A stretch of DNA of 64,000 bases, taken from Azolla caroliniana (Eukaryota; Polypodiophyta). The stretch is from contig JBHGNT010000020.1 in assembly GCA_043228905.1 (NCBI GenBank), positions 6,758,001 through 6,822,000 on the forward strand. The letters run 5' to 3'. Made by a program: the position numbers and the translations under genes. This document shows, in pieces, positions 54,869-64,000 of this stretch. Positions within the stretch are counted from its first letter, which is position 1; each line of letters begins with the position of its first letter. The notes beneath the pieces are model-generated. The model did not search any database and was not told the DNA's origin. It saw nothing but the letters and a program-made list of their open reading frames with translations.

Positions 54869-55357
54869 TTCGCCCCATCTTGTCTCCTTGATCTTTATCT
54901 TCGTTTTCACGCTCTTGTGTTGTTCCCAGCTTCTTATGTTCCATGCTCTTAGCCCCATCATCCGGGCTCCCAACTTCCCAAGTTTATAGCCTCGTCACTT
55001 CTAGCTCTAAGTTCGTAGCCCATCGCTTGTAGCCCCATCATCTGTGCTCCGTCCGAGTCCGCGATTGGCGTGTCTGTGACAACTATTTGCTACCGTAGTG
55101 CCGCTACATACCACATGTACGTGACCGAAGGAAGACACTACATCAGCATGAACACACAAATGGGTAGCTCGCTCCCTAGTGAAAAGCTAGACCGGAGCAA
55201 TTTCTGATCTTGGGAGTACAAGATGAACCAATAAGTAGTCGGCCAAGGGTATTGGAGCTACATTGACGACACCCTCGAAAACAAACCTGTCATCACAAAA
55301 GCCAACTACCCAACATGGGAGCAAGGGGTAAGTCAAGTGATGTCCTGTTTGGCAACA
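54869..55357 (+). repeat. Second copy of the Copia-L duplication, right part
   Basis: Resumes after TSD CTCAT with TTCGCCCCATC. Includes the gag ATG at 55148. See 48707-49358 for the first copy. Confidence 0.85.
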
Positions 55358-56640
55358 TGTGACCACAATCACATGTTCTGTCACATTCGAGACGCCAAGA
55401 CGCCTAAACAAGCATGGCTGAATTTGAGAAAAATATTTGTTGCCAATACGACCGCCCGCAAGCTTCAACTCTTGCAAGAGTTGAAAACAACATTCGACAA
55501 AAACACATGTCCATGTCGAACTACACATCCAAGATCAAGAGCATTTACGATGCACTTAGCACCATCAACATAAACCTTGAAGAGGACAAAATGGTGCAAG
55601 TGTGCTTGGGTAGCTTTGCAAAACGATTCAACCCAATAAGGACGATAATCTTGGTGAGGGAGAACCCTCATTCATTTTTAGACCTTCAATCCATGTTATT
55701 GGTTGAAGAGAATCATGTAAGAACAAAGAGTAAGACATCGGAAGGACAGATGTTCTTCTTGAATTGAGGAGGCAGCCGAGGACGTGTTTGAGGCAGTAAA
55801 GGTCGATTCGTCCAAGGACGAGGCGGATGAGGTCTGACCTATGAAAATAACTCCCAATTTCATAGGAAACACTCAAGGAACCTTCGGAAGAAGGGGGAGA
55901 TTTCATGCTGAACAAGCTTGGCAAATCAGGTTTGCCACTTGCAACTACTGTGGTAAAATCGGCCATCGTGAAGAGGACTGCTAAAAATAAAGAAGTGAGT
56001 TGGCTTCCACAAGTCGACAAGTCACCAACTACGCCACCAACTCCGAATTCAAAAACTATGGAGGCATGTTCGTCATGAGACACAAAGCAAACACTATGTC
56101 GGGATCTATTTCAGCCAACACCTCCACATCAGAGGAAGTATGGTTCATCGACTCAGGCACATCAAATCACATGATGTCTCACAAAGAATGGTTCAATGAT
56201 TTGCGTACGCCCGATCAACCCGGCTACGTGGAGATGAGAGATGACATCACACATACCATTCGGCATATCGGCAATGTTCCTCTCATCATGGGCAACGACA
56301 ATTACATCAAGTATGTCTTTCATGTTCCAACAATAACGAAGAATTTGGTCTCAGTCGGCCAAATCGTGGAGCAAGGCATGCATGTTCACTTCAACAATAG
56401 AGGCTGCTTTATAGAAAAGAATGGCCAACTCATAGCCAGAGGACGGAGAGAAGGTCGAATGTTTATTCTTGATTCGGAAGAGGTAAAATCTGACATGTAT
56501 GCAAAGGGTCTCAAGGTTGAATCGATTATCGAGTTATGGCACAAGAGAATCGGCCACATCAACCTCCAACGGCTCTGAGCTATGCAGTCGAAGGGAGTAG
56601 TTATCGGACATCCGACCTTTGAGTCAAAACGAGTTGACCG
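55148..56640 (+). pseudogene. gag: Copia-L gag, protease, pre-integrase
   Basis: ATG 55148, gag (..TWEQGVSQVMSCLATCDHN, SKIKSIYDALSTININLEED, QSMLLVEENHV), knuckle CNYCGKIGHREEDC (~55940), protease VWFIDSGTSNHMMSHKEW (~56140), pre-integrase IELWHKRIGHINLQRL (~56530). Stops and frameshifts near 55206, 55455 and 55767. Close relative of Copia-D. Confidence 0.88.
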
Positions 56641-57485
56641 AGTATGTGAAGTTCGAGATGAAAGACATGAACGAACTTCATTACTTTCTGGGAATCGAGG
56701 TCATCCGAACTGACGATGGTATCATGCTCTCCAAACACACTACATCTTGAACCTTTTGTTCAAGTTCAGTATGATGGACCACAAGCCCATTTCGACTCCC
56801 CTTGATCGCAACCCAAAATAGCACGCAAACTCTGATGCACCATGTGAGCCGACTCAATATCGGCAAATCGTAGGGAGTCTCATTTATGTAACTATCACTC
56901 GACCTAATCTGAGCTATCCGGTCAGCCTCCTTAGCCAATTTATGCAAACACCATGCGACACACATTTGCATTATGTTAAGCGAGTCCTACGATATGTTAG
57001 TGGAACCATGGATCGCGGACTCTTCTATAAGACAAGAGCAACAATTCGGCTAGAAGGATACACAGATGCTGATTGGGCCAACAATGTATCCGATCGATGG
57101 TCAACATCCGGCTTCGTTTTCTCACTCGGAAGTGGAGCAATCTCTTGGAGTAGCAAAAAGCAACCAACGATTGCATTGTCCAACACCGAAGCGGAGTACA
57201 GAGGCGTGACCATCGCCACCTATGAAGCCATTTGGTTGAAGCGGTTACTCAAGGACTTCAATGAATCGGTCACCAAACTGATACGAATCTATCGTGACAA
57301 TCAGAATATCATACAACTAGCTTGAAATCCAATATTTCATGCCCGGACAAAACACATAGAGGTCCACTACCACTATGTTCGGGAGCGCATTATTGTCGGA
57401 GATATCGACCTTCACCACGTCAGCACTAATCAACAGACGACCAATATCTTCACCAAGGCCTTAGGAGCAGACAAGCTCCACTAGT
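56641..57485 (+). pseudogene. pol: Copia-L RT end and RNase H after an integrase deletion
   Basis: At about 56635 the sequence jumps from pre-integrase to the late RT (EVRDE.. / MKDMNELHYFLGIEVIRTDDG). The integrase core, RT start and YVDD box are gone. RNase H is well preserved: LEGYTDADWANNVSDRWSTS, ISWSSKKQPTIALSNTEAEY, YRDNQNIIQLA, HARTKHIEVHYHYV, NIFTKALGADKLH. TAG/TGA stops at a few Gln/Arg-like positions. A polypurine-like TTGAGGGGGAAGAAC follows at ~57540, 80 bp before the real tract (ACTTGAGGGAATA, 57611). Confidence 0.9.
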
Positions 57486-57623
57486 TTTCGCTAGCACTTG
57501 GCCTTCGACCACTTCACACTCCAATCCTTCGTCAACGGCTTGAGGGGGAAGAACCGGTGATATGAGCTGGGAGTCAACGTCTATAGTCGAATCGAACGCC
57601 GAACATTTGAACTTGAGGGAATA

Positions 57624-58100
57624 TGTTGAGATATCAAGCTTAACTAAGTTTAGTTATTTTGTCATATTTGTAACTTAGTAGTTACCCACATAGAATCTAG
57701 TTAGTGTGTTAACTTCAAATCTTTAAATACAATTTTATGCTTGTACTTAAGAATGGATACATTCTAGATCCTCCACTACCGAGTACATTTAATATAGGAC
57801 TTACATCCTTGTACTTATATTTTCTCACATACGTGCACCCTTGCACATGAGATGTATATATACCTCATGATGGGTATTTTTGGTTTTTGATGTCTTTTTA
57901 ATATAAGTATAAGTTCCTTGAGCTACACATGTTAATCATCCCCCATTTATCTTATTGTTCATAAGTGTAACTTCCTCTCTCTCTTTCTCTCACACATATG
58001 CACACATCACATAATCTTCCACGGCTTAATCACATACATGATTAACTACTCACATAATTAGATACTAATTAACCCTTAGTTAATTACCTAATTATTAACA
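57624..58100 (+). repeat. 3' LTR of Copia-L (477 bp)
   Basis: TGTTGAGATATCAAGCTTAAC...TTATTAACA, followed by TSD ATTTT and the end of the Copia-K 3' LTR (to 58145). Confidence 0.92.
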
Positions 58101-58145
58101 ATTTTCGGTCTATCTTTCTCATAGATCTACGGTCCAACCTCAACA

Positions 58146-58365
58146 GAAGAAATTTGAGATGAAATCATGAAATGTGTCAATGTAGATGCAAATGAATCAA
58201 AAAAGCTTGATAAAAATTTCCATGAAGAGATTTGAGGAAGTTACCACATGCTTCCAAAACCAATGAACCACTTACATATGATGAAAATGTATATTAAGAT
58301 TTTGAGCTTGTTGAGATACAAGACATGGATGTATGCTTAAAGGAAGAAGATGTGATTATTATTAT
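58146..58365. other. Unassigned AT-rich stretch
   Basis: 220 bp between the end of Copia-K and the LINE poly-A tail. Short open stretches but no recognisable protein, repeat or RNA. It may be flanking DNA into which both elements inserted. Confidence 0.4.
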
Positions 58366-58812
58366 TTTTTTCCAAAATGAAGCTACTTTCCCATTAGTTA
58401 GGTAAGATTATTACAAAGAGACTATACAAGGAGGCTTAAGCATAGAACGGGGAATCCCCCTCCACTCAAGTCCTAGAAATCAAGACTAGTTACAACGCCT
58501 TTCGGACGGACTACTTAGTGTAAGTACCAACAGCTAAAACAATGCCCTGTACTGATGACTAGTACGAGACAACTCTTGGGGCCGACAATAGAGGGAGGGT
58601 GGTAAGTGAGCCGGAAACAGCCAATGTGGGGGTTGGTAGTTCCACCTTGGGCCACTTCCTCCTAGTGTCACCATAGGCGTGTTCCGCCATTTCTGCCAAA
58701 AACGAAAACGGGCAATATCCATGTCAGAGGAGTGGCTGCAAACCTCGTCCAATTGCCCTCGTAGGCAGCTAATAAGCGCAAACCATATGTCCATGATCAC
58801 TTCCTCCGGGGG

Positions 58813-61800
58813 TCACACCAGATCCTGGAAGACCTTTAGGCAACGCGCTTTCCATACGTACCACACGGTGAAGCCTGCGATCAGCATCCAAATGTCCGGG
58901 AACCTAGGGGATGCGGACTGCAAGCCTCTCTCAAATCGAAACTTGGAGATTTTTCCTTGCATGCATACATAGCACCAACTATCCGCATTGAAGGCGTCCG
59001 TCCACCTATCACTAGAATGATCAAGCCATGCCGCAACACTCCACGCTGCTGTTCCTTCCACTTCACATGCCGCAAGGAGGCGAGTCACCCTATCCCATAC
59101 CTTTTGAGCGTGAGGGCAATCCCATAGATAATGCCTCAAAGTCTCAATAGGTGAATGGCAAAGTGGGCAGCCTAACGGGCCGCCACGTTTACCTAGCCAT
59201 TCGCCAACTGGAACCACATTATGCCCGATTTGCCACCNNNNNNNNNNNNNNNNNNNNNNNNNNNNNNNNNNNNNNNNNNNNNNNNNNNNNNNNNNNNNNN
59301 NNNNNNNNNNNNNNNNNNNNNNNNNNNNNNNNNNNNNATTGGTGTCTCAGTGTCTCGCAATTCATAGCCTTCGAGCCTGTCTAGTGGTCCCCTACCTCTC
59401 GGGATCAAAGATCCCTCCTCCTCGTGGCCTATCCATTTCTCCATTGTCGTCCTTTGAGTAGCAGATTCCGTAATCAGTAGAGCGTTAATGATTTCTGATC
59501 GCATAGTCCATCCGCCCCTGATTCCATGGAGTATGTTCGCCTGATCTTGTAGTGGCAATGACATAAACCTTCGCCAACATTCTATCATTACTTTTTCCTG
59601 AACCTTATGCAATGTATTCCCATGACAACCCCTTGCGTGATCCTAGTAGTTGATTAGATTCATCCTTGATACATGGGTTCCATAGGATACGTTGACTGAG
59701 CCAGGAAGGTTCGGATCTCGGTTGATCACACTTGAGCCCTCGACAAATGTCACACCATGCCTTCCACATGGATGCACTGAATCTATCCTCCAATTGGCGG
59801 GAGAAACTAGGTTTGAGATCCATGTTTAGAATCCATCTCGTTTGGGGGGCCTAATTGACCCCTTTTTGTGGCCTAAAGTAAGCGAAACGTAACCTCAATA
59901 GCATTTTCCAACAGTCATTTCCTGGTTGGAGTCCTTGCACCACAAATTTAGCAAGTAAGGCTTTCGATTGTGAAAGGAGATCAATAAGACCCAATCCCCC
60001 TCTCGACTTAGGCGTTGTGAGTATAGGCCACGCCAACTTGGCGTGAGCTACATGGTCTTCCTTACTAGACCAAATGTAGTTGTGGACCAGTTGTTGAATC
60101 TGATGTATACTTTCCTTGGAGATTGTCCAACATGATAGACTGTACCATGTTGTTGCGAGTAGTACCTGATTTGCCACTATGATGCGACCTGCTAATGACA
60201 GTTTTTCCGAGCTCCAATGTATCAACTTTTGTCGAATGGAATGGATAACGGGTGCAATCATAGTCTCTGGCGGTATGTTGAAACCAATTTGGAAACCCAA
60301 ATATTTGGTGCTTGCTCCTTGATTGATCCATTTGAAAGTGGGATGTGGGTGCCACACCAGATGTGTTTCCTGAGAGAGCCATATTGCGCAAGATTTGTGC
60401 CAATTGATCATGACATTGGATCTCTTGCAAAATACAGCTAGCCCACTTTCTAGCTTTTGGAGGTTTTCCAAGTCCCCTTGTAGGTAGACCGTTGTGTCAT
60501 CTGCAAATTCTATATCCAGGATGCTTTGGTGAGAATGAGGTACGGGAAGACCACGTAGGTTGACATGCCGCGAGTTAAGAAAGCAAGAGAGTGCTTCGGT
60601 GTATAATAGAAATAAGGATGGAGGTAGTGGGCATCCTTGTCATACAGATCGGGATATTCGGAAAAAGGGGCCCCTTTCACCTGCCAATGAAACGCAATTG
60701 CTGCCATTCCTATAAAGTCCAGCAATGCCTTTGATCCATGTCTCTTGAAAGCCGAGTTTCCGCATCACACTTTCTAGAAAGTTCCAGCCTACCCTGCCAT
60801 ATGCTTTCTCAAAATCTAGTAGCACCACCGCCGCTACCTTGTTGTTGGTACGCTTGGCAAGGGCTACTGCTTCCTAGAATGAGAAGAGGTTATCTAGGAT
60901 GTTCCGATTTCTAACGAACCCTGTCTGGGATGGATGAATGAGTTGAGGGAGAAGTGGTGTTCAACGGGGTGCCACGATTTTTACGAGCAACTTATAGACA
61001 ATATTGAGAAGAGCTAGGAATGAGATGTATCATCTCCTGTCCAAATTCCTCTGGCATGCTTCCAAAGGCGATGATCTCCTCATATGCCTGGAGGAGGTCT
61101 TCTTTAATAGTGTCCCAAAGGCATGTGAAAAAGTGCGAGGTGAGGCTGTCGATTCCGGGGCAAGTATTGGCATCTAAATCAGTGAGGGCCTCCCATATCT
61201 CAATGATTGATAGGGGACGCACAAGCCATGTATTCATTTCCGGCGTGACTTTCTCGGGTATGCTTTGTAGGATAATATCTTCTCTTATGTCTTCCCTTGT
61301 AGCTATAATGTCTTTGGTAAGTAGGCGGTTATAGTAACTTGTGGCAATATTCCTCATTTCATCGCCATCCTCAATGGTCGTTCCATCCTCTCGGTTGAGG
61401 CTGCACATCACAATTCTGGCGTGCCTCAGGCCTTTGGAGCGGAAGAATTCCTTCGTGGTTTTGTCCCCTACTCAAATCCATCACACCATGCTTCCATGAA
61501 ACTCCATGTCATATATTTCCTTTTCCGCCATGCTAAGTTCATGTTTGGCCGTGGTGACTTGTCCTGCGATCCAAATACATGATGGGTATCTCTGTTGGAG
61601 TCGTTGTAAGGTTCTTAGTCTCTGTTTTGTCCTCTGTCGCTTCTCCTGAGCATCCTTGCTCCTGGTCTTGACAATCTCATGTAGGAGAGTTGAAGCTCTT
61701 GTTAATTTAGCAAGAAGTTTGTCAGATGCTGATGAGTCATTGACGGGTAATGACCATTGGTTGGAGAGTTGGTCCTTCACCTCCATAGATGAGTAAATAG

Positions 61801-62095
61801 TGTGGGGGATGCGAATCTGGAATGGGCCCCATTTTCAGTGCAATTGAAAATGACCAGCTACCGGGTAATGGTCAGAGAAAGTCGTGCCTGGAGTTATGCG
61901 ACACCCCCCCCCCCCTTCGCTTCTAGAACCTCACCCACATAAATGCGGTCAATGAGAGATAGGGTGGGTCCACTATTCCGCTGGTTTGATTGGGAGAATA
62001 GGAGAGAATCCCTTTTTCGTTGGAAGTTGTCAGAATACCAGATGTCTCACAGGTTATGGTGGACACATAGCTTCTCCCATTGTTTACGTCACATA
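58813..62095 (-). pseudogene. LINE ORF2: endonuclease end, reverse transcriptase, zf-RVT
   Basis: Endonuclease C-terminus (IDRIYVGEVLEA, then TTFSDHYPVAGHF with the hallmark SDH) at ~62000-61860. A linker coiled region (61786-61481) precedes RT (PLSIIEIWEALTDLDANTCPG, LDFEKAYGRVGW with Asp to Gly, FADDT catalytic box at ~60500, SLAGRIIVANQVLL). The C-terminal zf-RVT reads GCPLCHSPIETLRHYLWDC (~59165-59110). Stops and frameshifts near 61840, 60960, 60660, 59850 and 59600. Dead copy. Confidence 0.87.
59238..59337. other. Assembly gap (100 N)
   Basis: Exactly 100 N inside the LINE between RT and zf-RVT. A round number suggests a scaffold gap of unknown true size. Confidence 0.99.
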
Positions 62096-62319
62096 TGGTT
62101 TTTATTAATATTAGAGTTAGTTTCAACAAATATCAGAGTTACTTTCAACCAACCCCCCTTAACTCTAATACTTATAGATTAGTGAGAGAGACTCAACCCA
62201 ATATGCTTGCAACAATTCCGATGTTTAGTACTTGGAACCAACTTGGTTAAGAAGTCAACCCACATATCTGGAGTAGGGGTATAGTTGTTGTTGAGGTTAT
62301 GTTATATCAACAAGTTCTG
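62096..62319. other. Short unassigned stretch between LINE and aORF-4
   Basis: Contains two near-identical ~22-bp units (AGAGTTAGTTTCAACAAATA type, about 62107-62150) and no ORF of note. It may be 3' flank of the element that carried aORF-4. Confidence 0.4.
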
Positions 62320-63611
62320 TTATGGTGTGATATTGAGCTTGTTATCCCTGTCGACTAACACAAAGGGTCGAACGACTATTTTATATAGTCTCTCTATCAA
62401 TAAGATTGTGGTCGGAGACTGGAGTCGTCGAAGTTGTGCATTTTCGTAAGATTCAAGTTTGAGGACAAGCTATAATTGGTCGTTCGTCGTCATATTCTTC
62501 CAGTAGTTTAGTGATTTCACCTATGTGTTTAGTTGTGAGCTCCCCGAAATCAGCTGACAATTCATCCCGAATTACCCTTAGACTCGCCTAGTCCAATTCA
62601 TAAAATCCATTACCGTTTTTTTTTTTTGTTCTCCTGATCGGCCCTTAGCAGTTGTAATTCTATTGCTTGAGTCGACCAGGTCTTCCTTGTTCGAGGGATG
62701 ATGTTATTTTCTTGTGCAGTCTTTGCTTATGTCGGTTTAAGATAGCTTGAATCTTTTGTTCGCCCATGCTGAGTCGATTTTTCAGAGCCTTCATTTCAAT
62801 CTGTGGCTCATCTTATCGAGCTATTGCTGAGTCTTGTGCAATTTGAAATTTAGATTTTGCCCACTAAGAGTGAGGTTCACGCTTGTTCGTATTTCTCCAT
62901 GAGCTTCTTGATTTGTTGCGTTATTTTGTCTTGGTCATCTTGGAAATCTTGGCACATCTTTTCCCTTTCTACTTTGAATTTTGTTGTGTGTCTTTGGCAA
63001 ATCTCCTCCTGGGCCTTCATGTCCTTGTTGAGATTAGCTATTATTTGTTGTTTCCGATCAAAAGGAATTTTGAGGTGTCGGTGTTCGTACTGGAGTTTGT
63101 CAAATTCTTCTTGTCATGCTCAAAGTGTGTCATTGATGTGTTTTTGAAATACTTCGACCTGTTGATGTGCTGTCTGAAGTCGGCCCCATAGTTAATGGAC
63201 TTTAGCGTCAACAGTCTCTAGTTTTTTATTTGCCTTGTCGAGTAGATCCTCCTTTTGTTGCAATTCTTCCCACAGACGCTTGTCCGGTACGAGAACAATT
63301 GCGTGGTCATAAGTTTGGAGTTGTTCTTCTGCATCCTTTAGCTTCGAATTAGCTTGTTGTAGTCATTCTGCTAACTGTGTTTTCGCTTGAGTGGATTTCG
63401 ACCACTCCATTAAGTCTGCCACCTTCATTGTACGTTTACTTACTTGAGCCATATCTTTTGCGACCCTAATCGTATTGGCAAGTTGTTCATGCACATTGAC
63501 CAATGCTCTATGCAGAGGTGGCATCTGGAAAGCTCTTCCTTTATTCTTTGCTTCCCTCTGACGTCTTATTCGATAAAGGGCTTGCTGGTCTTCAGGCTCG
63601 ATGTCACCTTG
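62320..63611 (-). pseudogene. aORF-4: orphan fragment of the extra coiled-coil ORF
   Basis: Minus strand, entered at 63611 (GDIEPEDQQALYRIRR) where a copia LTR cuts off the N-terminal domain. Middle block: PPLHRALVNVHEQLANTIRVA and KDMA, matching aORF-A and -C. Then ~230 residues of heptad-rich coil (63360-62650: EEQLQTYDHA, QEEFDKLQYEHRHLK, FQDDQDKITQQIKKLMEKYE). C-terminal block: GNGFYELD, RDELSADFGELTTKHIGEI, KLLEEYDDER (62610-62470), then after a frameshift LKLESYENAQLRRL. Stops at several sites. No pol is seen next to it: a LINE replaces the 3' side and the window ends on the other. Confidence 0.8.
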
Positions 63612-64000
63612 TGTTGGGAAAACATGTCCCTCCATATGGGAAGAAGAGTATGAGCTAAATCGGCTTATCGGCTTTGGCCGAAATCAAGAATTGAAATCGG
63701 AAATCCATTATATAACAGATTCGGGAGACTATATTTGTAAATAGTTTGAATGTGCCCCATGTGGGTTATATCTGTAAATAACCAAAAAGTTGTATAAGTA
63801 TAAATACAACTAGCGTAAAATTTGTTAGCGAGTTGTATTATCATTAGTTGTTAAATAGTTGGAGAATGTGGTTGCCTCTGTAACTGTGAGAGAGTGAGAG
63901 TTAACGAGTAACTCTACGGTCGTCAATCTGACGAAGGAGAGCTTAAGGTTGTTGCTTTTGAAGCTTCTCATTGTACTCCTCCTATCATAGTGATTTGTTT
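63612..64000 (+). mobile_element. Copia LTR of the Copia-E family, partial (off right edge)
   Basis: TGTTGGGAAAACATGTCCCT aligns with the Copia-E LTR start (TGTTGGGAGACAGGTCCCT). Further in, TATATTTGTAAATAG..CCAAAAAGT..AGTATAAATAC matches its TATA region (63797). Left flank CCTTG (63607-63611) is the candidate TSD. More diverged from Copia-E than Copia-1 is. Confidence 0.8.

Larger units (their letters stand above)
48021..58100 (+). mobile_element. Copia-L: Ty1/copia element with duplication, deletion and a nested chromovirus
   Basis: LTRs 48021-48479 and 57624-58100, TSD ATTTT at 48016-48020 and 58101-58105. It sits in the 3' LTR of Copia-K. The 5' region carries a tandem duplication (48707-49358 and 49359-55357), the second copy interrupted by chromovirus M. 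The integrase core and RT start are deleted. The LTR opening TGTTGAGATATCAAGC is related to the Copia-D/H families. Confidence 0.93.
43254..58145 (+). mobile_element. Copia-K: Ty1/copia element, 3' LTR split by Copia-L
   Basis: 5' LTR (truncated), primer site, gag, protease scrap, integrase, RT, RNase H, polypurine tract, 3' LTR. The 3' LTR is interrupted at 48020 by Copia-L and finishes at 58106-58145. The element itself is about 4.8 kb. The protein resembles Copia-E more than Copia-D. Confidence 0.9.
58366..62095 (-). mobile_element. 5'-truncated L1-type LINE, minus strand
   Basis: The 3' end is marked by a short poly-A (T7 on the plus strand at 58367-58375). The 5' end near 62095 lies inside the endonuclease, a usual length for an aborted LINE insertion. 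No clear TSD found. A 100-N gap lies at 59238-59337. To its right is the aORF-4 region. Confidence 0.85.

Noticed and set aside
58146-58365. Possible host exon
   Set aside because: Short, AT-rich, no splice-bounded open frame or recognisable protein.
59151-59612. ORFs containing runs of unknown residues
   Set aside because: They are translations through the N gap.
1-64000. tRNA, rRNA or other RNA genes
   Set aside because: No cloverleaf with A and B boxes or rRNA-like sequence was noticed; the TGGTATCAGAG sites are primer-binding sites, not tRNA genes.

Overview
This is nuclear DNA of a seed plant, and I see no host gene in it. The evidence is the content: Ty1/copia elements primed by initiator tRNA-Met (TGGTATCAGAG), Ty3/gypsy elements of the Tat/Athila kind, one chromodomain-bearing gypsy element, an L1-type LINE with a plant zf-RVT domain, and TTTAGGG-type motifs. 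The species cannot be named from this sequence. Essentially all of the 64 kb is transposable elements nested inside one another. I resolved most of the nesting from LTR ends and target-site duplications (TSDs), which I read directly.

Layout. (1) 1-2323: start of a minus-strand copia element (Copia-1), with a 304-bp triplication in its gag/protease region. It sits in the extra ORF of Gypsy-A. (2) 2324-12091: Gypsy-A, minus strand, interrupted by Gypsy-B at 4903-10581 (TSD GAATT). (3) 12092-43253: a stack. Copia-H is split by Copia-D (13613-40077, TSD GTGTG). Copia-D is split in its reverse transcriptase by Gypsy-C (17681-38689, TSD CAGAA). Gypsy-C in turn carries a non-autonomous gag-only LTR element F (23528-28601, TSD CCGT) and Copia-E on the minus strand (32088-37955, TSD GAGGT). 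Two copies of a non-coding repeat P flank the Copia-H pieces. (4) 43254-58145: Copia-K, whose 3' LTR is split by Copia-L (48021-58100, TSD ATTTT). Copia-L contains a 0.65-kb tandem duplication, and chromovirus M (49567-54863, TSD CTCAT) lies in its second copy. (5) 58366-62095: a 5'-truncated LINE with a 100-N assembly gap. (6) 62320-63611: a fourth copy of the extra ORF, cut by a copia LTR that runs off the right edge.

The most interesting content is a family of long coiled-coil ORFs, here called aORF. They lie in sense orientation between pol and the 3' LTR of Gypsy-A, -B and -C, with an orphan fragment at the right end. Four diverged copies share an N-terminal globular domain, a middle block and/or a C-terminal block, none of which I recognise. 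The two complete copies (889 and about 1,024 codons) have stretches upstream that look like their own promoter and leader. Three of the four are broken by insertions of a single copia family. Separately, Copia-D and Copia-H share a basic extra ORF after RNase H.

Decay is dominated by single in-frame stops. Where the ancestral codon can be inferred, nearly all are CGA to TGA, CAG to TAG or TGG to TAG/TGA, which is the footprint expected from deamination at methylated CG and CHG sites. Nothing in the window is likely to be a fully active element. Copia-E is the closest: one polyprotein frame with a single in-frame stop, but damaged protease and zinc-knuckle residues.
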